Assembly (NCBI RefSeq): GCF_022539505.1
Contig: NC_061511.1
Span: forward strand, 29,522,620-29,586,619
Length of the DNA stretch: 64,000 nt
DNA from: Lolium rigidum
Taxonomy: Eukaryota; Streptophyta; Magnoliopsida; Poales; Poaceae
Direction of reading: 5' to 3'
The position numbers were made by a program, and so were the translations under genes. Under the pieces are notes generated by a model. It worked only from the letters and a program-made list of their open reading frames with translations. It was not told the origin of the DNA and made no database searches. Positions 46,561 through 58,316 of the stretch are shown one piece after another; positions within the stretch are counted from its first letter, which is position 1; every line of letters begins with the position of its first letter.

Positions 46561-48371
46561 AGATTCGCGCCCAGGACACCTCCATTATCAGCGAAGCATC
46601 CCGGCCACTGCCGCCGGTGAAATGCCGAAGCAGGCCTCGCCATACCCTATAAAACCTCGAGGAGAAGCTCCGTGAAGCCTTTGTTCATCGCAAACCTTAT
46701 CCTCTCTCATTCCCTCTTTCTTCCACAATCCGCAAGCCTCTATCGCCGGTGACCTCCATGGCGCCATCGATTGAGAGCATCCCGGAGAGCGTGGTGTGGC
46801 TTGGGAGGTACGCAAAATCATGTTGATCATCTCTACAAAAGGAATCGATCTCGGGTGCTTCCAATCAAGAGAATTTCATAATTCCCTTTCGTCGACATCT
46901 CGCAGAAAAGTGAAGCTCGTCGTCATCCTCGTCGGCGATTGACTCTGTCGACCATCTACGAAGCATCACGGTGAGCTCGCGCATCGATTAAGCTCTTAAT
47001 CGCTTCCTAGCATGCATCCTAGCCCTATTTTGCATCTTGGCCGAGCCGTGCCGCCGCAGTCGAGTTCGCCGGAGTTGCTCCGGTGACCTTTCGGTGGTGG
47101 CGTTGATGCTCACTTACTCAGCATCGAGTTGCGGATCGAACGCACCTAAAATCGTTGTCTCTACTACCCTGTACCGTCCTCGCCGTTGATCGCCGGCGCT
47201 CTCTCCGACGAGATGACGTGGACGTGGGACCCCGTAGCAGTTTTGACTCGGTCAACTGCCAACAAGGCATCTGACCTGGACCAGACCCCACATGTCTGTG
47301 ACTGTAGCTAGGGTTAGCCGTTAGCCGTGTAGGTTTAGTATTTATCAGTTATTTCAAATTCTAGAATATTACTGAAATTTTCCAAACTAAATCAAATTCA
47401 TTTCAACTCAGAAAAATACAAATAAGATATCAAAATGCTCACAAAAATAAACTCCATTCAATAAAAATATAATATAAAATGTTTGTCAAAAAATTCAATT
47501 ATTTAACCTTTATGAATTATGCCTTTTCTTTTATCCAAAACACAATTAGAATTTAATAATTAGGTAAGTTTCAAAAATAAATAATAGCTATTCAGTAAGT
47601 CAAGAAAATATTAAGATTAATTTTCTTGATCATATTTTCATTAACTTAAAAATTAATAATATATTATAAACCCTAAATTGCAAATTACCATTTACTATTT
47701 CCTTTAAATAATAACAAAGTAAGAAAATATTAAAATCTAATATTATTTTGATAATTCAAAAGTTGTTTATTTACTTAAACCTTTTTAGTCAACAAGTTAT
47801 TATTTTAAAAATTAATAACAACTATAAAACCCTAATTCCTGAATTAAACCTAAATAGTATTTATCTTAATTGTTAAATCCTTTAAAAATAACAAAATGCT
47901 AAGTCCATTATTAACTTTATTTTAAAGTAATTAATAACTTTAACTCCATTACCAATTATTATTTTAGGAATTGTATCACAATTTATAAACCTAGTTCCAA
48001 TAAGAATAAAAATCCTTAATCCTATTATTTTATGTTAGAACCCTAAGTTATCACACTTCTAAAAGCCTAGGGGTTTATCACATGTGATCATATGAACTTC
48101 ACATTTACCTATAGAACCTTAATAAGAAACAAATGAATGCATGCTCATGATTTACTAAAATAAAACCAACTCACATGAAGTCATCATTTCATGTCTTCAT
48201 TTTTTTAAACCTTATATGATCCACTAATGCCACCTAGATGTAAACCCTAGCTTGTTATTCTCATATCAACCCCATTGATCACCATTCCTAAATACCACAT
48301 CATTGGAATCAACCTTAACCATCGTACCTTAGTAGAACCATGGTGATCACCCATAATAGCAACCTTGTGTA
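46561..48371 (+). other. promoter-like GC-rich segment, then long AT-rich sequence
   Basis: A TATA box (CCCTATAAAACC near 46645-46656) is followed by a CT-rich leader and ATG at 46759 (MAPSIESIPESVVWLGR) running into a donor (GGGAG|GTACGC). This could be a decayed first exon or the 5' part of an LTR. 47340-48371 is very AT-rich with no feature. The Angela-type LTR is inserted at its right end. Confidence 0.35.
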
Positions 48372-50062
48372 TGTTGGAGATATGCCCAAGAGACAATAAT
48401 AAATTAGTTATTGTTATATCTTAGTGTTCATGATAAATGTTTACATCCCATGCTATAATTGTATTAACCGAAACATTGATACATGTGTGTTATGTAAACA
48501 ACAAGAAGTCCCTAGTAAGCCTCTTGTATAACTAGCTTGTTGATTAATAGATGATCATGGTTTCGTGATCATGAACATTGGATGTTGTTAATAACAATGT
48601 TATGTCATTGGGTGAAATATATAATGGACATACACCCAATTAAGCGTAGCATGAGATCAAGTCATTAAGTTCAACTTGCTATAAGCTTTCGATACATAGT
48701 TACCTAGTCCTTCAACCATGAGATCATGTAAATCACTTACACCGGAAGGGTACTTTGATTACATCAAACACCATTGCGTATATGGGTGGTTATAAAGATG
48801 GGATTAAGTATTCGGAAAGTATGAGTTGAGGCATATGGATCAAGAGTAGGATTTGTCCAACCGGATGACGGATAGATATACTTTGGGCCCTCTCGGTGGA
48901 ATGTCGTCTAATTAGCTTGCAAGCATGTGACTAGGTCACAAGAGATGACATACCACGGAACGAGTAAAGAGTACTTGTCGGAAACGAGGTTGAACTAGGT
49001 ATGGAGATACCGATGATCGAACCTCGGACAAGTAAAGTATCGCGTGACAAAGGGAATCGATATCGTATGTAAACGGTTCAATCGATCACTAAGTTATCGC
49101 TGAATGTGTGGGAGCCATTATGGATCTCCAGGTTCCGCTATTGGTTATTGGTCGGAGAGGAGTATCGATCATGTCCGCATAGTTCACGAACCGTAGGGTG
49201 ACACGCTTAAGGTTCGATGCCGCATAAGTAGATTGAGAATATGAGATGGAGAACGAAGTTTGTTGGGATTCTCGGATGGGATCTAGGACATCACGAGGAG
49301 GTCCGGAGAATAAGATTCATATAATGGAAGTTGATTTCTATGTTTTGGAAAAGTTCAGGATTTTTCCGGTGAAAGACCGGGAAGGTTCTAGAAGGTTCCG
49401 GAGGTCCCACCAGTGGGCCCATGACCCTAGGAGGCGTAGCATGGGCCGAAGGGATGCACCCTAGCCTAATGGGCCAGCCCACTAGGGTTCCCCAAAACCC
49501 TAGGGGGGATCAACTTGGGGGGGGGGGGAAGAAAACTCTCCCCCCCTCCTTGGCCGCCGGCCCTAGATGGATGTAGGGGGTTGGGGGCCACCCAAACCGA
49601 TCCTCCCCCCTATATAAAGAGGGGAGAGGGTAGGGGGCGCACACCCTTGAAACCCTAGCCCTGGCGCCCCCCTCTCTCCTTCACTACACATATATCTGCT
49701 CCGGCTTGGCGAAGCCCTGCAGATTTTCTCCTCCACCACCACCACCACGCCGTCGTGCTGCTGGGATTCCGAGGGGATATACCACACCTCTGCTTCCCGC
49801 TGGAACGGGGAGAGGACGGGCTTCATCGACATCGTACGCACGACCGAGTACGGAAGTGCTGCCGGATTGTAGCACTGGACGATCGACTACATCAACAACG
49901 AGATCTAATCTCGTAGGCTTTGGAATCTTCGAGGGTTAGTCTCACATACATCTCGTTGCTTCGATCTTGGTAGATTAGATCTTGCTTCTTTCTAGATTGG
50001 ATCTTGGTTTTTGTTCATGTTCACGGTAGAAATTTTTTGTTTTCCATGCAACGAACCCATCA
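48372..50062 (+). repeat. 5' LTR of the Angela-type element
   Basis: It starts TGTTGG and ends CCCATCA. A TATA box CTATATAAAGAGGGG lies near 49609-49623, followed by a CCACCACCACCACCACG leader typical of the family. Confidence 0.9.
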
Positions 50063-50063
50063 G

Positions 50064-50076
50064 TGGTATCAGAGCC
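50064..50076 (+). promoter_or_regulatory. primer-binding site, initiator-Met tRNA
   Basis: TGGTATCAGAGCC begins 2 bp after the LTR. This is the standard Ty1-copia minus-strand primer site. Confidence 0.9.
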
Positions 50077-50941
50077 GTGTCTATGCATATATCTGTTGCA
50101 CGAGTAGAACACAATGGTTTTGTGGACGTTGATGCTTTTGTTGTCTTTAGTTATGTGTACTTTGATCTTGCGGGATGGTGGGATGAAGCGGCCCGGGCTA
50201 ACTTTACATGACTGCGTCTCATGAGACTTGCTCCACGCTTGACATGCAACTTGTATTGCATCAGTGGCTTTGTGGGTGTCTGTCTCTCTCACCATAGTTA
50301 ATATTCAATTTACTATTTCTATCGACAACACTAGTATCACCGTTGTGGTTCATGTTCTTAGGTAGATTGGATCTTACTCGAAAACCCTAATCCACATAAA
50401 ATGTGCAAACCAAATTAGAGGCGTCTAACTTGTTTTTGCAGGGTTTGGTGATGTGATATGGCCATGATGTGATGATGATTATATTTGATGTATGAGATAT
50501 TCATTATTGTATTATGGCAACCGGCAGGAGCCTAATGGTTGTCTTTAAATTTGTTAAGACATGCGTGTCTATTCATCATGTAATAGCTTTATTTCAATTA
50601 GTTGTTATAGTAGCTATAAGTGATGGACAACCATGAAGCGGCGCAATGGACCTTGGTGCAATGTTGGTGATGATGAAGATCATGCTCATGTGCTTTGGAG
50701 ATGGAGATCAAAAGCACAAGAAGAAAGGCCATATCATATCACATATAATGAATTGCATGTGATGTTAATCCTTTGTGCATCTTATCTTGCTTAGATCACG
50801 ACGGTAGCATTATAAGATGATCCCTCACATTAATATCAAGATAATAAAGTGTTCTCCCCTCATATGCACCGTTGCTAAAGTTCGTCGTTTTGAAGCATCT
50901 CGTGATGATCGGATGTGATAGATTCTACGTTCACATACAAC

Positions 50942-51318
50942 CAAGGTTGGAAAAGGCGGTAGGCTTAAGCGAGACGGTTGGCATTTGCCTAGTGCCTAAG
51001 CGATGCTTAAGCGCTCTAGGCGCAGCTTAGGCGGGAATAGTTTATACCTTGAAGTGTGTACATGGTTGTGTTTATGGGTTATTATATGTGAATAGACATT
51101 AATCTAGAGCATGTAAATGCGTATATTTATAATAAATAGATTTAGAATAATGCCCATCTAGCTCGTTAGTGAAGTATGGCGTAAATTTCTTACTAAGGAA
51201 GACAATTTCTTGGTTGCACTGCCTAGACTTCTGCTTATGCCCTAGGCGAGGTGTTTGCCCATCGCCTAGTGCCTAGGCATGCTTAAGTGTTGCCTAGGCG
51301 TCGCCTTGTGCAACAGAG
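50942..51318. mobile_element. hAT-type MITE, 377 bp, with 8-bp target duplication
   Basis: The element is flanked by CATACAAC at 50934-50941 and 51319-51326. Its ends are imperfect inverted repeats sharing GTTGnAnAAGGCG. The interior has many GCCTAGGCG-like palindromic pieces and no ORF. The uninterrupted target is visible in the same retrotransposon at about 52170-52180 (TGTGCATACAACGGGTG), which confirms the boundaries. Confidence 0.85.
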
Positions 51319-53562
51319 CATACAACGGGTGTAAGCCATGTTGCACACGCGGAAATACTTGGGTTTGCTTGACGAGCCTAGCATGTATAGACATGGCCTT
51401 GGAACATAGGAAACCGAAAGGTTGAACACGAGTCATATGGATGATATGATAAACATGTTGATGTTCACCATTGAAGCTACATCATCTCACGTGATGATCG
51501 GTTTTGGTGTAGTGGATATGGATCGTGTGCCACTAAACAACTATGAGGGATGTTGTATTAAGTGGGAGTTCATTAGTAATTAGATTAAAACATGAACTAA
51601 TTATCATTAACATAGTCTGAATAGTATTTTGAATTAAATTTGTAGAATTGGCATCCGTTATCTACCATGCGCTAGTCTTGCAATTGAGATAGAAATACTG
51701 TTAAGTCTGACAAGAAACTTTACGGACTGGTACCGTATTGTTAAAGAATCAAGAAATGATTAAGTCATATTGCAAACTTTTAGTAAACCTCACATTGCTG
51801 ATTTAAAGAGCAATGCTTTCAATTAGTACCTAAAATCATCTTGTCTCCGTAAAACTTGAAGTTCAAATCCGTTTGAAAAGTGAGGAGCTGGAAATTTTGC
51901 TTTCATAAATAAGCGAGGTATGAGATATATGTGATATCTAAGACCTTATTGCAAGATGATAGAATATAATCTAGTGAGACTACATAAACTCATAAGTTTT
52001 ATGGGAATGTACGAAGGTTGAAGATGCTAGGCGTCCCAATCCTCCAACTAGTTGGGCACTAAACAATATTCACATATCCATGAAGTGATCGTCCTTAGTA
52101 TGCACCGTTGCTAAGACTCGTCGTTTCGAAGCATCACGTGATGATCGTGTGTTATAGATTCTACGTGTGCATACAACGGGTGCAAGCCAGATTTGCACAT
52201 ACGAGTACTAAGGTTAAACTTTACGAGCCTAGCATGTACAGACATGGTCTCGGAAAGTCGTCATGATTTGATGGATAAAATTATGAGTGAAATTGTTCAC
52301 CGCATTAAAGAGTTACTAATAGTGAAATCATGAACACTTGTCATATGATGATCAACTTCAAAGGAAGAACCTCAAGGTTATTGGTATTTGACCAATGGAC
52401 CTAGAAGTTATTGAAGGTGAAGTGTTTTCTGAAAATGAGGAAAGCTAAAAGAGAAACTACAAAAGTTTTGGGCAGAAAGAAAGAAAAGACTAGAAAGTCT
52501 AGCTCAGGTGTATATAGATGATATACATGTTACGAATGTATTCCTTGTTTGGCCACACAATAAAATTCTTGGGTATTTATACCATATTGGTTGGTATGAG
52601 GTGTCATACAAAACAACGCAATACAAGAATACAATGGCCTAAGTGACTGACAAGTAATATGATAGGAATGCACGTCTGGAACAAAAATAAAGTGTTATTG
52701 TGTTCATCGTTGGCATTCTGTCTAGCCCTTCAGATTTATAATAAAGAACTTTGTAATTTTTGTTTTGTTTTGGTTAAATGAAAACAATGAGTTGTTCAAA
52801 TTATGACAGAATTCCATATACGATGGATAAGTTATTATAAATCTTTATGGTGAAGCACACATGCATAACACTGACGCTAAAATGCCATAAGGCAAAATGA
52901 TGTGAATTCCACTCTTAATGGAACCTCCATTTAGGTCATGTTAGAAAGGAACACATGAAGGAACTCCATGCAAATGGATTTTTGGAGTCATTTGATTTTT
53001 GAATCGTTTGGCGCTTGCAAATCTCTTCTAAAGAGAATGACTGAAATACCGTTCATACGCCAAGAGTTGAACGGACAACTAACTTAGTGGAAACATACAT
53101 GATGATGTATGTGGTTCACTGGGCATAGTTGTGTGCGGGAGATTCTTCTACTTCATGAAAACTTCCAACAATGAATTGAGTATATATATGTGGATATATT
53201 TATTCGATAAGGAAGAAGTTTGAAACATTTGAATGGATTCAAATAAATTTCAGCATGAAGTGGAAATCATCGTAATAGAAAAGTCAAATATCTATGATTG
53301 GATCATGGTGGAAATATTTGAATTACGAGTTTTAGCAAACATCTAAGAGAGTTATGAAATTGTTCTACAACTCATGTTTCTTGGAGTGTCATAGTGATGA
53401 TGGAGTATCCGAGAGACGTATCCAAACCTTGTTGGGTTAATGATGAGATAAAATAAAATGATGCCATTATATTTTTGTGGATTATGCTTTAGAGACTACC
53501 GCTTTTACACTGAATAGAGCATCATCATAATCCGTTGAAATGACACCATACGAGTTATGGCA

Positions 53563-54104
53563 TGATGGGGTTCGTAGCATGGAAAACAAAAATTTTCCTA
53601 CCGCAAGACGAATAAATCCAAGATCTAATCTATGGAACACCCAAGATCTAATCTACAAGATCGGAGCAACGAGATTGATATGTGAGACTAACCCTCGAAG
53701 ATTTCCAAAGCCTACGAGATTAGATCTCGTTGTTGATGTAGTCGTACTCTTGCCGAACTCAAGTTCGAGATGTAGTCCTTCTAGTGCTGCAAGCGGGCAG
53801 CACCTCCGTACTCGGTCACACGTACGGTGTCGATGAAGACGTCCTCTCCCCGTTCCAGCGGGCAGCGGATGTAGTAGATCCTTCTCGAAATCCCAACCGC
53901 ACGACGGCGTGGTGGTGGTGGTGGAGAAGATTTCTGCGCAGGCTTCGCCAAGCCGGTACAGGGAGCAAGGACGGAGAGAGGATGGTGACTAGGGTTTCTT
54001 AGTTCTTCAACACCTAGCACCCTTGCTTGTCCCCTCTTTATATAGGGGAGGGAGCAGCCATGGGATGCCTTGGCCCTTACTTCTTCCTCCCTGGGGCCGG
54101 CCCA
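53563..54104 (-). mobile_element. inverted Angela-family LTR, truncated by the assembly gap
   Basis: On the minus strand the sequence ends with a GTTTTCCATGCTACG... CATCA that matches the end of the LTR at 48372-50062, and carries the same CCTATATAAAGAGGGG TATA region (54031-54047) and CCACCACCACCACCACG leader. Divergence from the first LTR shows a different copy. It is inserted exactly after the TPYELWH codons of the older element. Its 5' part runs into the Ns. Confidence 0.85.
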
Positions 54105-54204
54105 NNNNNNNNNNNNNNNNNNNNNNNNNNNNNNNNNNNNNNNNNNNNNNNNNNNNNNNNNNNNNNNNNNNNNNNNNNNNNNNNNNNNNNNNNNNNNNNN
54201 NNNN
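54105..54204. other. assembly gap, exactly 100 N
   Basis: A run of exactly 100 N inside an inverted LTR. This is the usual placeholder for a gap of unknown size. Confidence 0.98.
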
Positions 54205-55350
54205 ATTGCAGCGATAGTAACGCGGTAAAATGAGTAACAAACGTGCTTTCAGAGCGGTATTTAGGAACAAGACGGGATTACTTTTCACTAGTGGACACTC
54301 TATTATTGATCACATAACGAATAGATAAATGCATACTCTACACTTGTTGGATGATGGTACATTGCGTAGGATTCTACGGGCCCTCAATGCGATTCAACAA
54401 GCTCCACATAATGCTCATGTTTAAGTAACCTTTAGTGTAAGAATAGATCAACGAACTAAACCAAGTACTAGCATAGCATGCCTGTCACCTTCATGCATAT
54501 GTAGGAGGAATAGATCACATCAATATATCCATAGCAGCTAGTTAACTCCATGAAATACACGAAGATCATGGTCATGGCATAAACCAAGTACTAACACGGT
54601 GCCCTTGCTGCTTGTCACCTTTGCACACATGGAGGAATAGCTTCTTTAATAACAAATCATAAAGTGTACATGGATAAATTGTGATACAACATGTAACGTC
54701 TAAAGAGATATAAATAAGCACCTCACTATGCCATTCAACAACGGTGAATAAATTATTGCGACGAAATCTGGCCTAAGAGACCACACGATTTTTCTTGTCA
54801 CACACACACGTGGGACGAGGAGTCTCCCTGGGAGATCACATAAGTAAACCCACTTGACTAGCATAGCCAGCCATCTAGAATGGCATCATCAACGCGAATC
54901 AATCATGTAAGACGGCCTCATGAGATTATTGTATTGAACTACATAGGAGAGAGATGAACCACATAGCTGCAGGTTTTCTACTAGTGAGATCCAAAAATTT
55001 GAATCTCAGATCTGGAAATTTGTCATTTTTGCCCAGGACGCATACGATGACATTTCGCAGCGAAATTTCACAAGGTGGTGCGTGCCATGGTCAGGTACGT
55101 GCATGAATTTTTTCGGAATTTTTTGAAAAGTTTTGAAAAACAAAATTTACTCCCCAAAAATCCGGGAGCAAATGCTCCCGGGAGCCAAGACGAATTTCCT
55201 ACTTTTCTTCAGCTAACTAGTTTAGATGTCCCAGTTATTAACTGCTGCGTACACAAATTCAGTCATAAGGTCCTCTACGTACCTCGTTAGTTGCATGTTT
55301 TACATATCCTAGCTCTGAATAGTTCTCCATCTTTATGTAAGCCCCGAGAC
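54205..55350. other. retrotransposon-like non-coding sequence, then a palindromic repeat
   Basis: 54220-54960 resembles repetitive Triticeae retrotransposon interior (GATCACATAACGAATAG, CCAAGTACTAGCATAGCATG and a second CCAAGTACTAACACGGTGC). Its order repeats roughly every 110-130 bp and no ORF is seen. 55010-55200 is a MITE-like stretch with a GGGAGCAAATGCTCCCGGGA palindrome at about 55161-55182. No gene. Confidence 0.4.
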
Positions 55351-55353
55351 TAA

Positions 55354-57464
55354 GAGCATCTCCAGTCGCGTCCCCCAAATCGTCCCCCAAACCGCGCCGG
55401 ATTGAGCGTTTGGGGGACGTGTTTTGTTCGTGCCGCGTTTGGGGGACATCGATCCCCAGCCGCGTCCCCCAAACGCCGCCCCCAAACATTTAAAATAATT
55501 TTTTAAACACATAAACCATTTATATCAAATGTAGCATATGAAAAAAATGTTTTCGAGGATTGTTTTCAAATTAAATTACAATAAACAATAAAACAAGTAA
55601 TCAAATATAATAAAAAGGGCTAGATGATACATCAAGGTGCCACGGTATTTCCTTTGATCCTCCACAAATGCTCAACGAGATCAGCTTGAAGTTGCTCATG
55701 CACATTGCTTGTCACGGATCTCTGCGTGCATGGCGAGAAAATCAGCAAAATCTGCAGGCAACTCATGATCAACCTCTGCGAGAGGGCCTTGACACTCATA
55801 GGGACCAACATGTGACCTAACATGATTCTTGCGGTCATCCTCGATGATCATGTTGTGCATGATCACACAAGCCTGCATCACCTCCCACATTTGGTCGTGA
55901 GACCAGCTTAGAGCAGGGTACCGGACAATGGCAAATTGTGCTTGAAGCACACCAAATGCCCGCTCGACATCCTTCCTGCAAGCCTCCTGTCGTGTAGCAA
56001 AGTGAGAATTCTTCAGACCTGATGGATTCGAGATTGTTTTGACAAAAGTGGCCCATTTTGGATATATACCATCGGCTAGATAATAGCCTTTGGTATATTG
56101 GTGGCCATTGATCTCATAGTTGCATGGTGGAGCATACCCTTCCACTAGTCTGCTGAACACCGGAGACCGCTGCAACACGTTGATGTCATTGTGTGATCCC
56201 GCCATGCCAAAGAAAGAATGCCAAATCCACAGGTCATAATCTGCCACAGCTTCAAGCACCACACTGCAATATCCATGACGCCCTTTGTATATACCTTGCC
56301 AAGCAAACGGGCAGTTCTTCCATGCCCGGTGCATGCAATCGATGCTTCCAAGCATTCCAGGAAATCCTCCGGCAGCATTTTGTGCCATGATCCTTGCGAT
56401 CTCTTCCTCGGTTGGCCCTCTCAAGTAGTATTTGCCAAACTTTCCCACCACAGCTCGGCAAAACTTGTACATGCACTCAATGGCGGTAGACTCACTCATG
56501 CGAAGGTAGTCGTCCCGTGTATCGGCAGGTGCTCCGTATGCAAGCATCCTCATGGCGGCGGTGCACTTCGAATGGATGAGAACCCGAGAACGCCTACAGC
56601 GTCGAGCTTGAGCTTGAAGTAGGGGTCGAACTCTCGAACGCCGTGGAGGATATTCATAAACAGACCCTTGCTCATCCTGTACCGGCGCCGAAAATTGTCG
56701 GCATGTGTTGCCTCGTCGGCGAAGTAGTCGTTGTGCAGCATGGCATGCCCTCCATCCTCTGCCGGGGCTTCGACTTCCTTCTTCCCGGCCTTGATCCTCC
56801 GCGGTGCGGCCTCTTCCTCTTCTCCGCCTCGGCGTCAAGCATGTCCTCGGAGGGACGCGATGATCAGCAAATGCTCCCGCAGGTCGTCGTCGAACGCTTG
56901 CTCGTCCTCCGGCGGCGGGGCAACCATCTCATCGTCGCTGTCCATGGCTAAAGCAAAATCAATGGTTAAAATTGCGCCGAGGCAGACGACGCAACAAACA
57001 GCGACCAATCGCGCCTACCTGGCAAGTCGTCGAGCACCTCTGTGCGCGGAGGTGGGGCGGATTTGACGGCGCGTTCTGGGAGGCGCTGGCGACGCGGCGG
57101 CGGCACGACCGGCAGGAGCCCCAGCCGCGACAACGGTGCTGACTCGCAGCACAGATCAGACGCCCAAACGGCCGGGAAATCCAGCGGCGGCGGTGGGGTG
57201 GGAGGCGCGGGAAGGAAGGAGCGACGAGAAAAGAGGCGCGAACCAACGGTTTATGCAAATAGTCGCCGACATGTGGGAGCCCGCCTCGCTTGTCGTTGTG
57301 TCCGGCGTCCCCGGAGCGTCCCCTGTGGGACGGGGACGGGCTCGGGGCGCCGGACACCGTATCGGGGCGCGCCGGACAAAAATGGGCTTTGAGGGACGCG
57401 GCTGGAACGCTTTTATTGTCCGGCGCGCCCCAAATCGCTTTGGGGGACGCGACTGGAGATGCTC
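55354..57464 (-). mobile_element. PIF/Harbinger transposon with transposase, 2.1 kb
   Basis: Perfect 26-bp inverted ends start GAGCATCTCCAGTCGCGTCC. They are flanked by the target duplication TAA at 55351-55353 and 57465-57467. The interior holds one transposase gene on the minus strand. A Myb-like second ORF, found in autonomous PIF elements, is not seen, so this copy may need help to move even if its transposase is sound. Confidence 0.95.
55632..56945 (-). pseudogene. PIF/Harbinger (HARBI1-like) DDE transposase, frame disturbed
   Basis: ATG at 56945 opens MDSDDEMVAPPPEDEQAFDD. Sense then moves between frames: MLHNDYFADEATHADNFRRR, then from about 56568 a long clean frame (KCTAAMRMLAYGAPADTRDD ... 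) to about 55711, and finally EQLQADLVEHLWRIKGNT with a stop at 55632. About 437 residues in all, normal for the family. The DDE triad is present: Asp in GSIDCMH, Asp in SHNDINVL and Glu in KDVERAFGVLQ. Three of four frame breaks sit at CAG/CTG triplets (56846-56849, 56569-56570, 55708-55711) and the fourth, near 56745, in a short G run. The enzyme would cut and paste elements with these ends into TAA sites. Confidence 0.88.
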
Positions 57465-57971
57465 TAATGTGCCGCACCAAACGCGGTTATGTAGAGAAGC
57501 TTTAGGTGGCGCGGCGTGCCGCAGCAAGCAGAGATAGAAGCTCCCATATACTACTACAAGCTCTAGTATTAGCTTTGCATAACAGCACAAATCCATATCT
57601 GTCATATGATAGTTAGACACTGATGGCATGACCTGCCATTCAACCATAATGGCATATAATCTTCTAAGGAAGTTGACAAATCAAAATCTCCAAGTGCAGA
57701 ATAATACATCCCTAACCGAGACAACTCATCCTGTTCCTTGCCACCCCATCTTGTACCCCAATGCAGAATAGACCTACCCTAAACACCAAAGCAGCCACAA
57801 AACCCAAACACCACACTGAACTTTTGACACAAGAACTCATTCCCTTTTACACCACCCAACTGCAGGTGATCATCCCACAATCCAGTAAGAAGTATTGTTT
57901 AGGACAAGCCCTAATGCCACCCACTCTGGTCTTTTGTACAAGCAAAGGCTTCTTTCTGGTATTGGCGCGGC
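57465..57971. other. 3' flank of the tetraspanin gene
   Basis: No other gene. On the minus strand this is probably the 3' UTR and downstream sequence of the tetraspanin. Confidence 0.5.
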
Positions 57972-58316
57972 CTAGAACTGGAACCTGCTCGGTCGAGACT
58001 TGGTCATCCTCGCCATGCCGTATGACTCGTCATTGTCCATCCTCTTGGCGTTGCGGAAGGCAGCGCATCCCGCGACATAGACGATGACGAGGATGATGAG
58101 CACGACGATGTTGATGATGGCCACCTTGCGCCAGCTCTTCTTGATGCCCGCAAGGACGCCTGCCTTGCACGAGTCACACCCAAAGCAGAGCGTCTGTTGG
58201 TCGTTGCTCCACTTGTAGCAGTCAGGGTCGGCCACAGAGCTACCTGGGATCGGCGTCCAGTATGTCTCGTTATTGTAGGTGAATCCGCACGATGATGGTG
58301 GTTTGCAGCATCCAGA
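57972..58316 (-). CDS. tetraspanin, last exon (C-terminal 114 residues)
   Basis: An acceptor (AATCACAG|TCTGGA) at 58317/58316 starts the exon in phase 0. It reads SGCCKPPSSCGFTYNNETYW, TPIPGSSVADPDCYKW, CFGCDSCKAGVLAGIKKSWR, the fourth membrane helix VAIINIVVLIILVIVYVAGC and the tail MARMTKSRPSRFQF, with a stop at 57972. GCCKPP, the Cys pairs of the large extracellular loop and the final helix are the plant tetraspanin (TET) C-terminus, and plant TET genes often have an intron just before GCCKPP. The first three helices are not in the window. They should lie upstream, beyond the copia element. Tetraspanins organise plasma-membrane and exosome domains. Confidence 0.93.
   Translation of the reverse strand, partial: SGCCKPPSSCGFTYNNETYWTPIPGSSVADPDCYKWSNDQQTLCFGCDSCKAGVLAGIKKSWRKVAIINIVVLIILVIVYVAGCAAFRNAKRMDNDESYGMARMTKSRPSRFQF

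Larger units (their letters stand above)
48372..53562 (+). mobile_element. Angela/BARE-type Ty1-copia retrotransposon, decayed, 3' part missing
   Basis: A 1,691-bp LTR (48372-50062) opens TGTTGGAGATATGCCCAAGA, close to the Angela consensus, and is followed by the initiator-Met primer site TGGTATCAGAGCC. The interior is riddled with stops. Short coding remains are visible at 53120-53562, including GRFFYFM, AFTLNRASS and TPYELWH of the copia integrase. The element is cut there by an inverted LTR at 53563. A hAT-type MITE is inserted at 50942-51318. The preceding GTGTA could be half of a target duplication but the other side is not present. Confidence 0.85.

Noticed and set aside
57042..57537. 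Overlapping plus and minus open frames at the right end of the Harbinger element
   Set aside because: They run across the inverted terminus and GC-rich subterminal repeats. The transposase is already placed.
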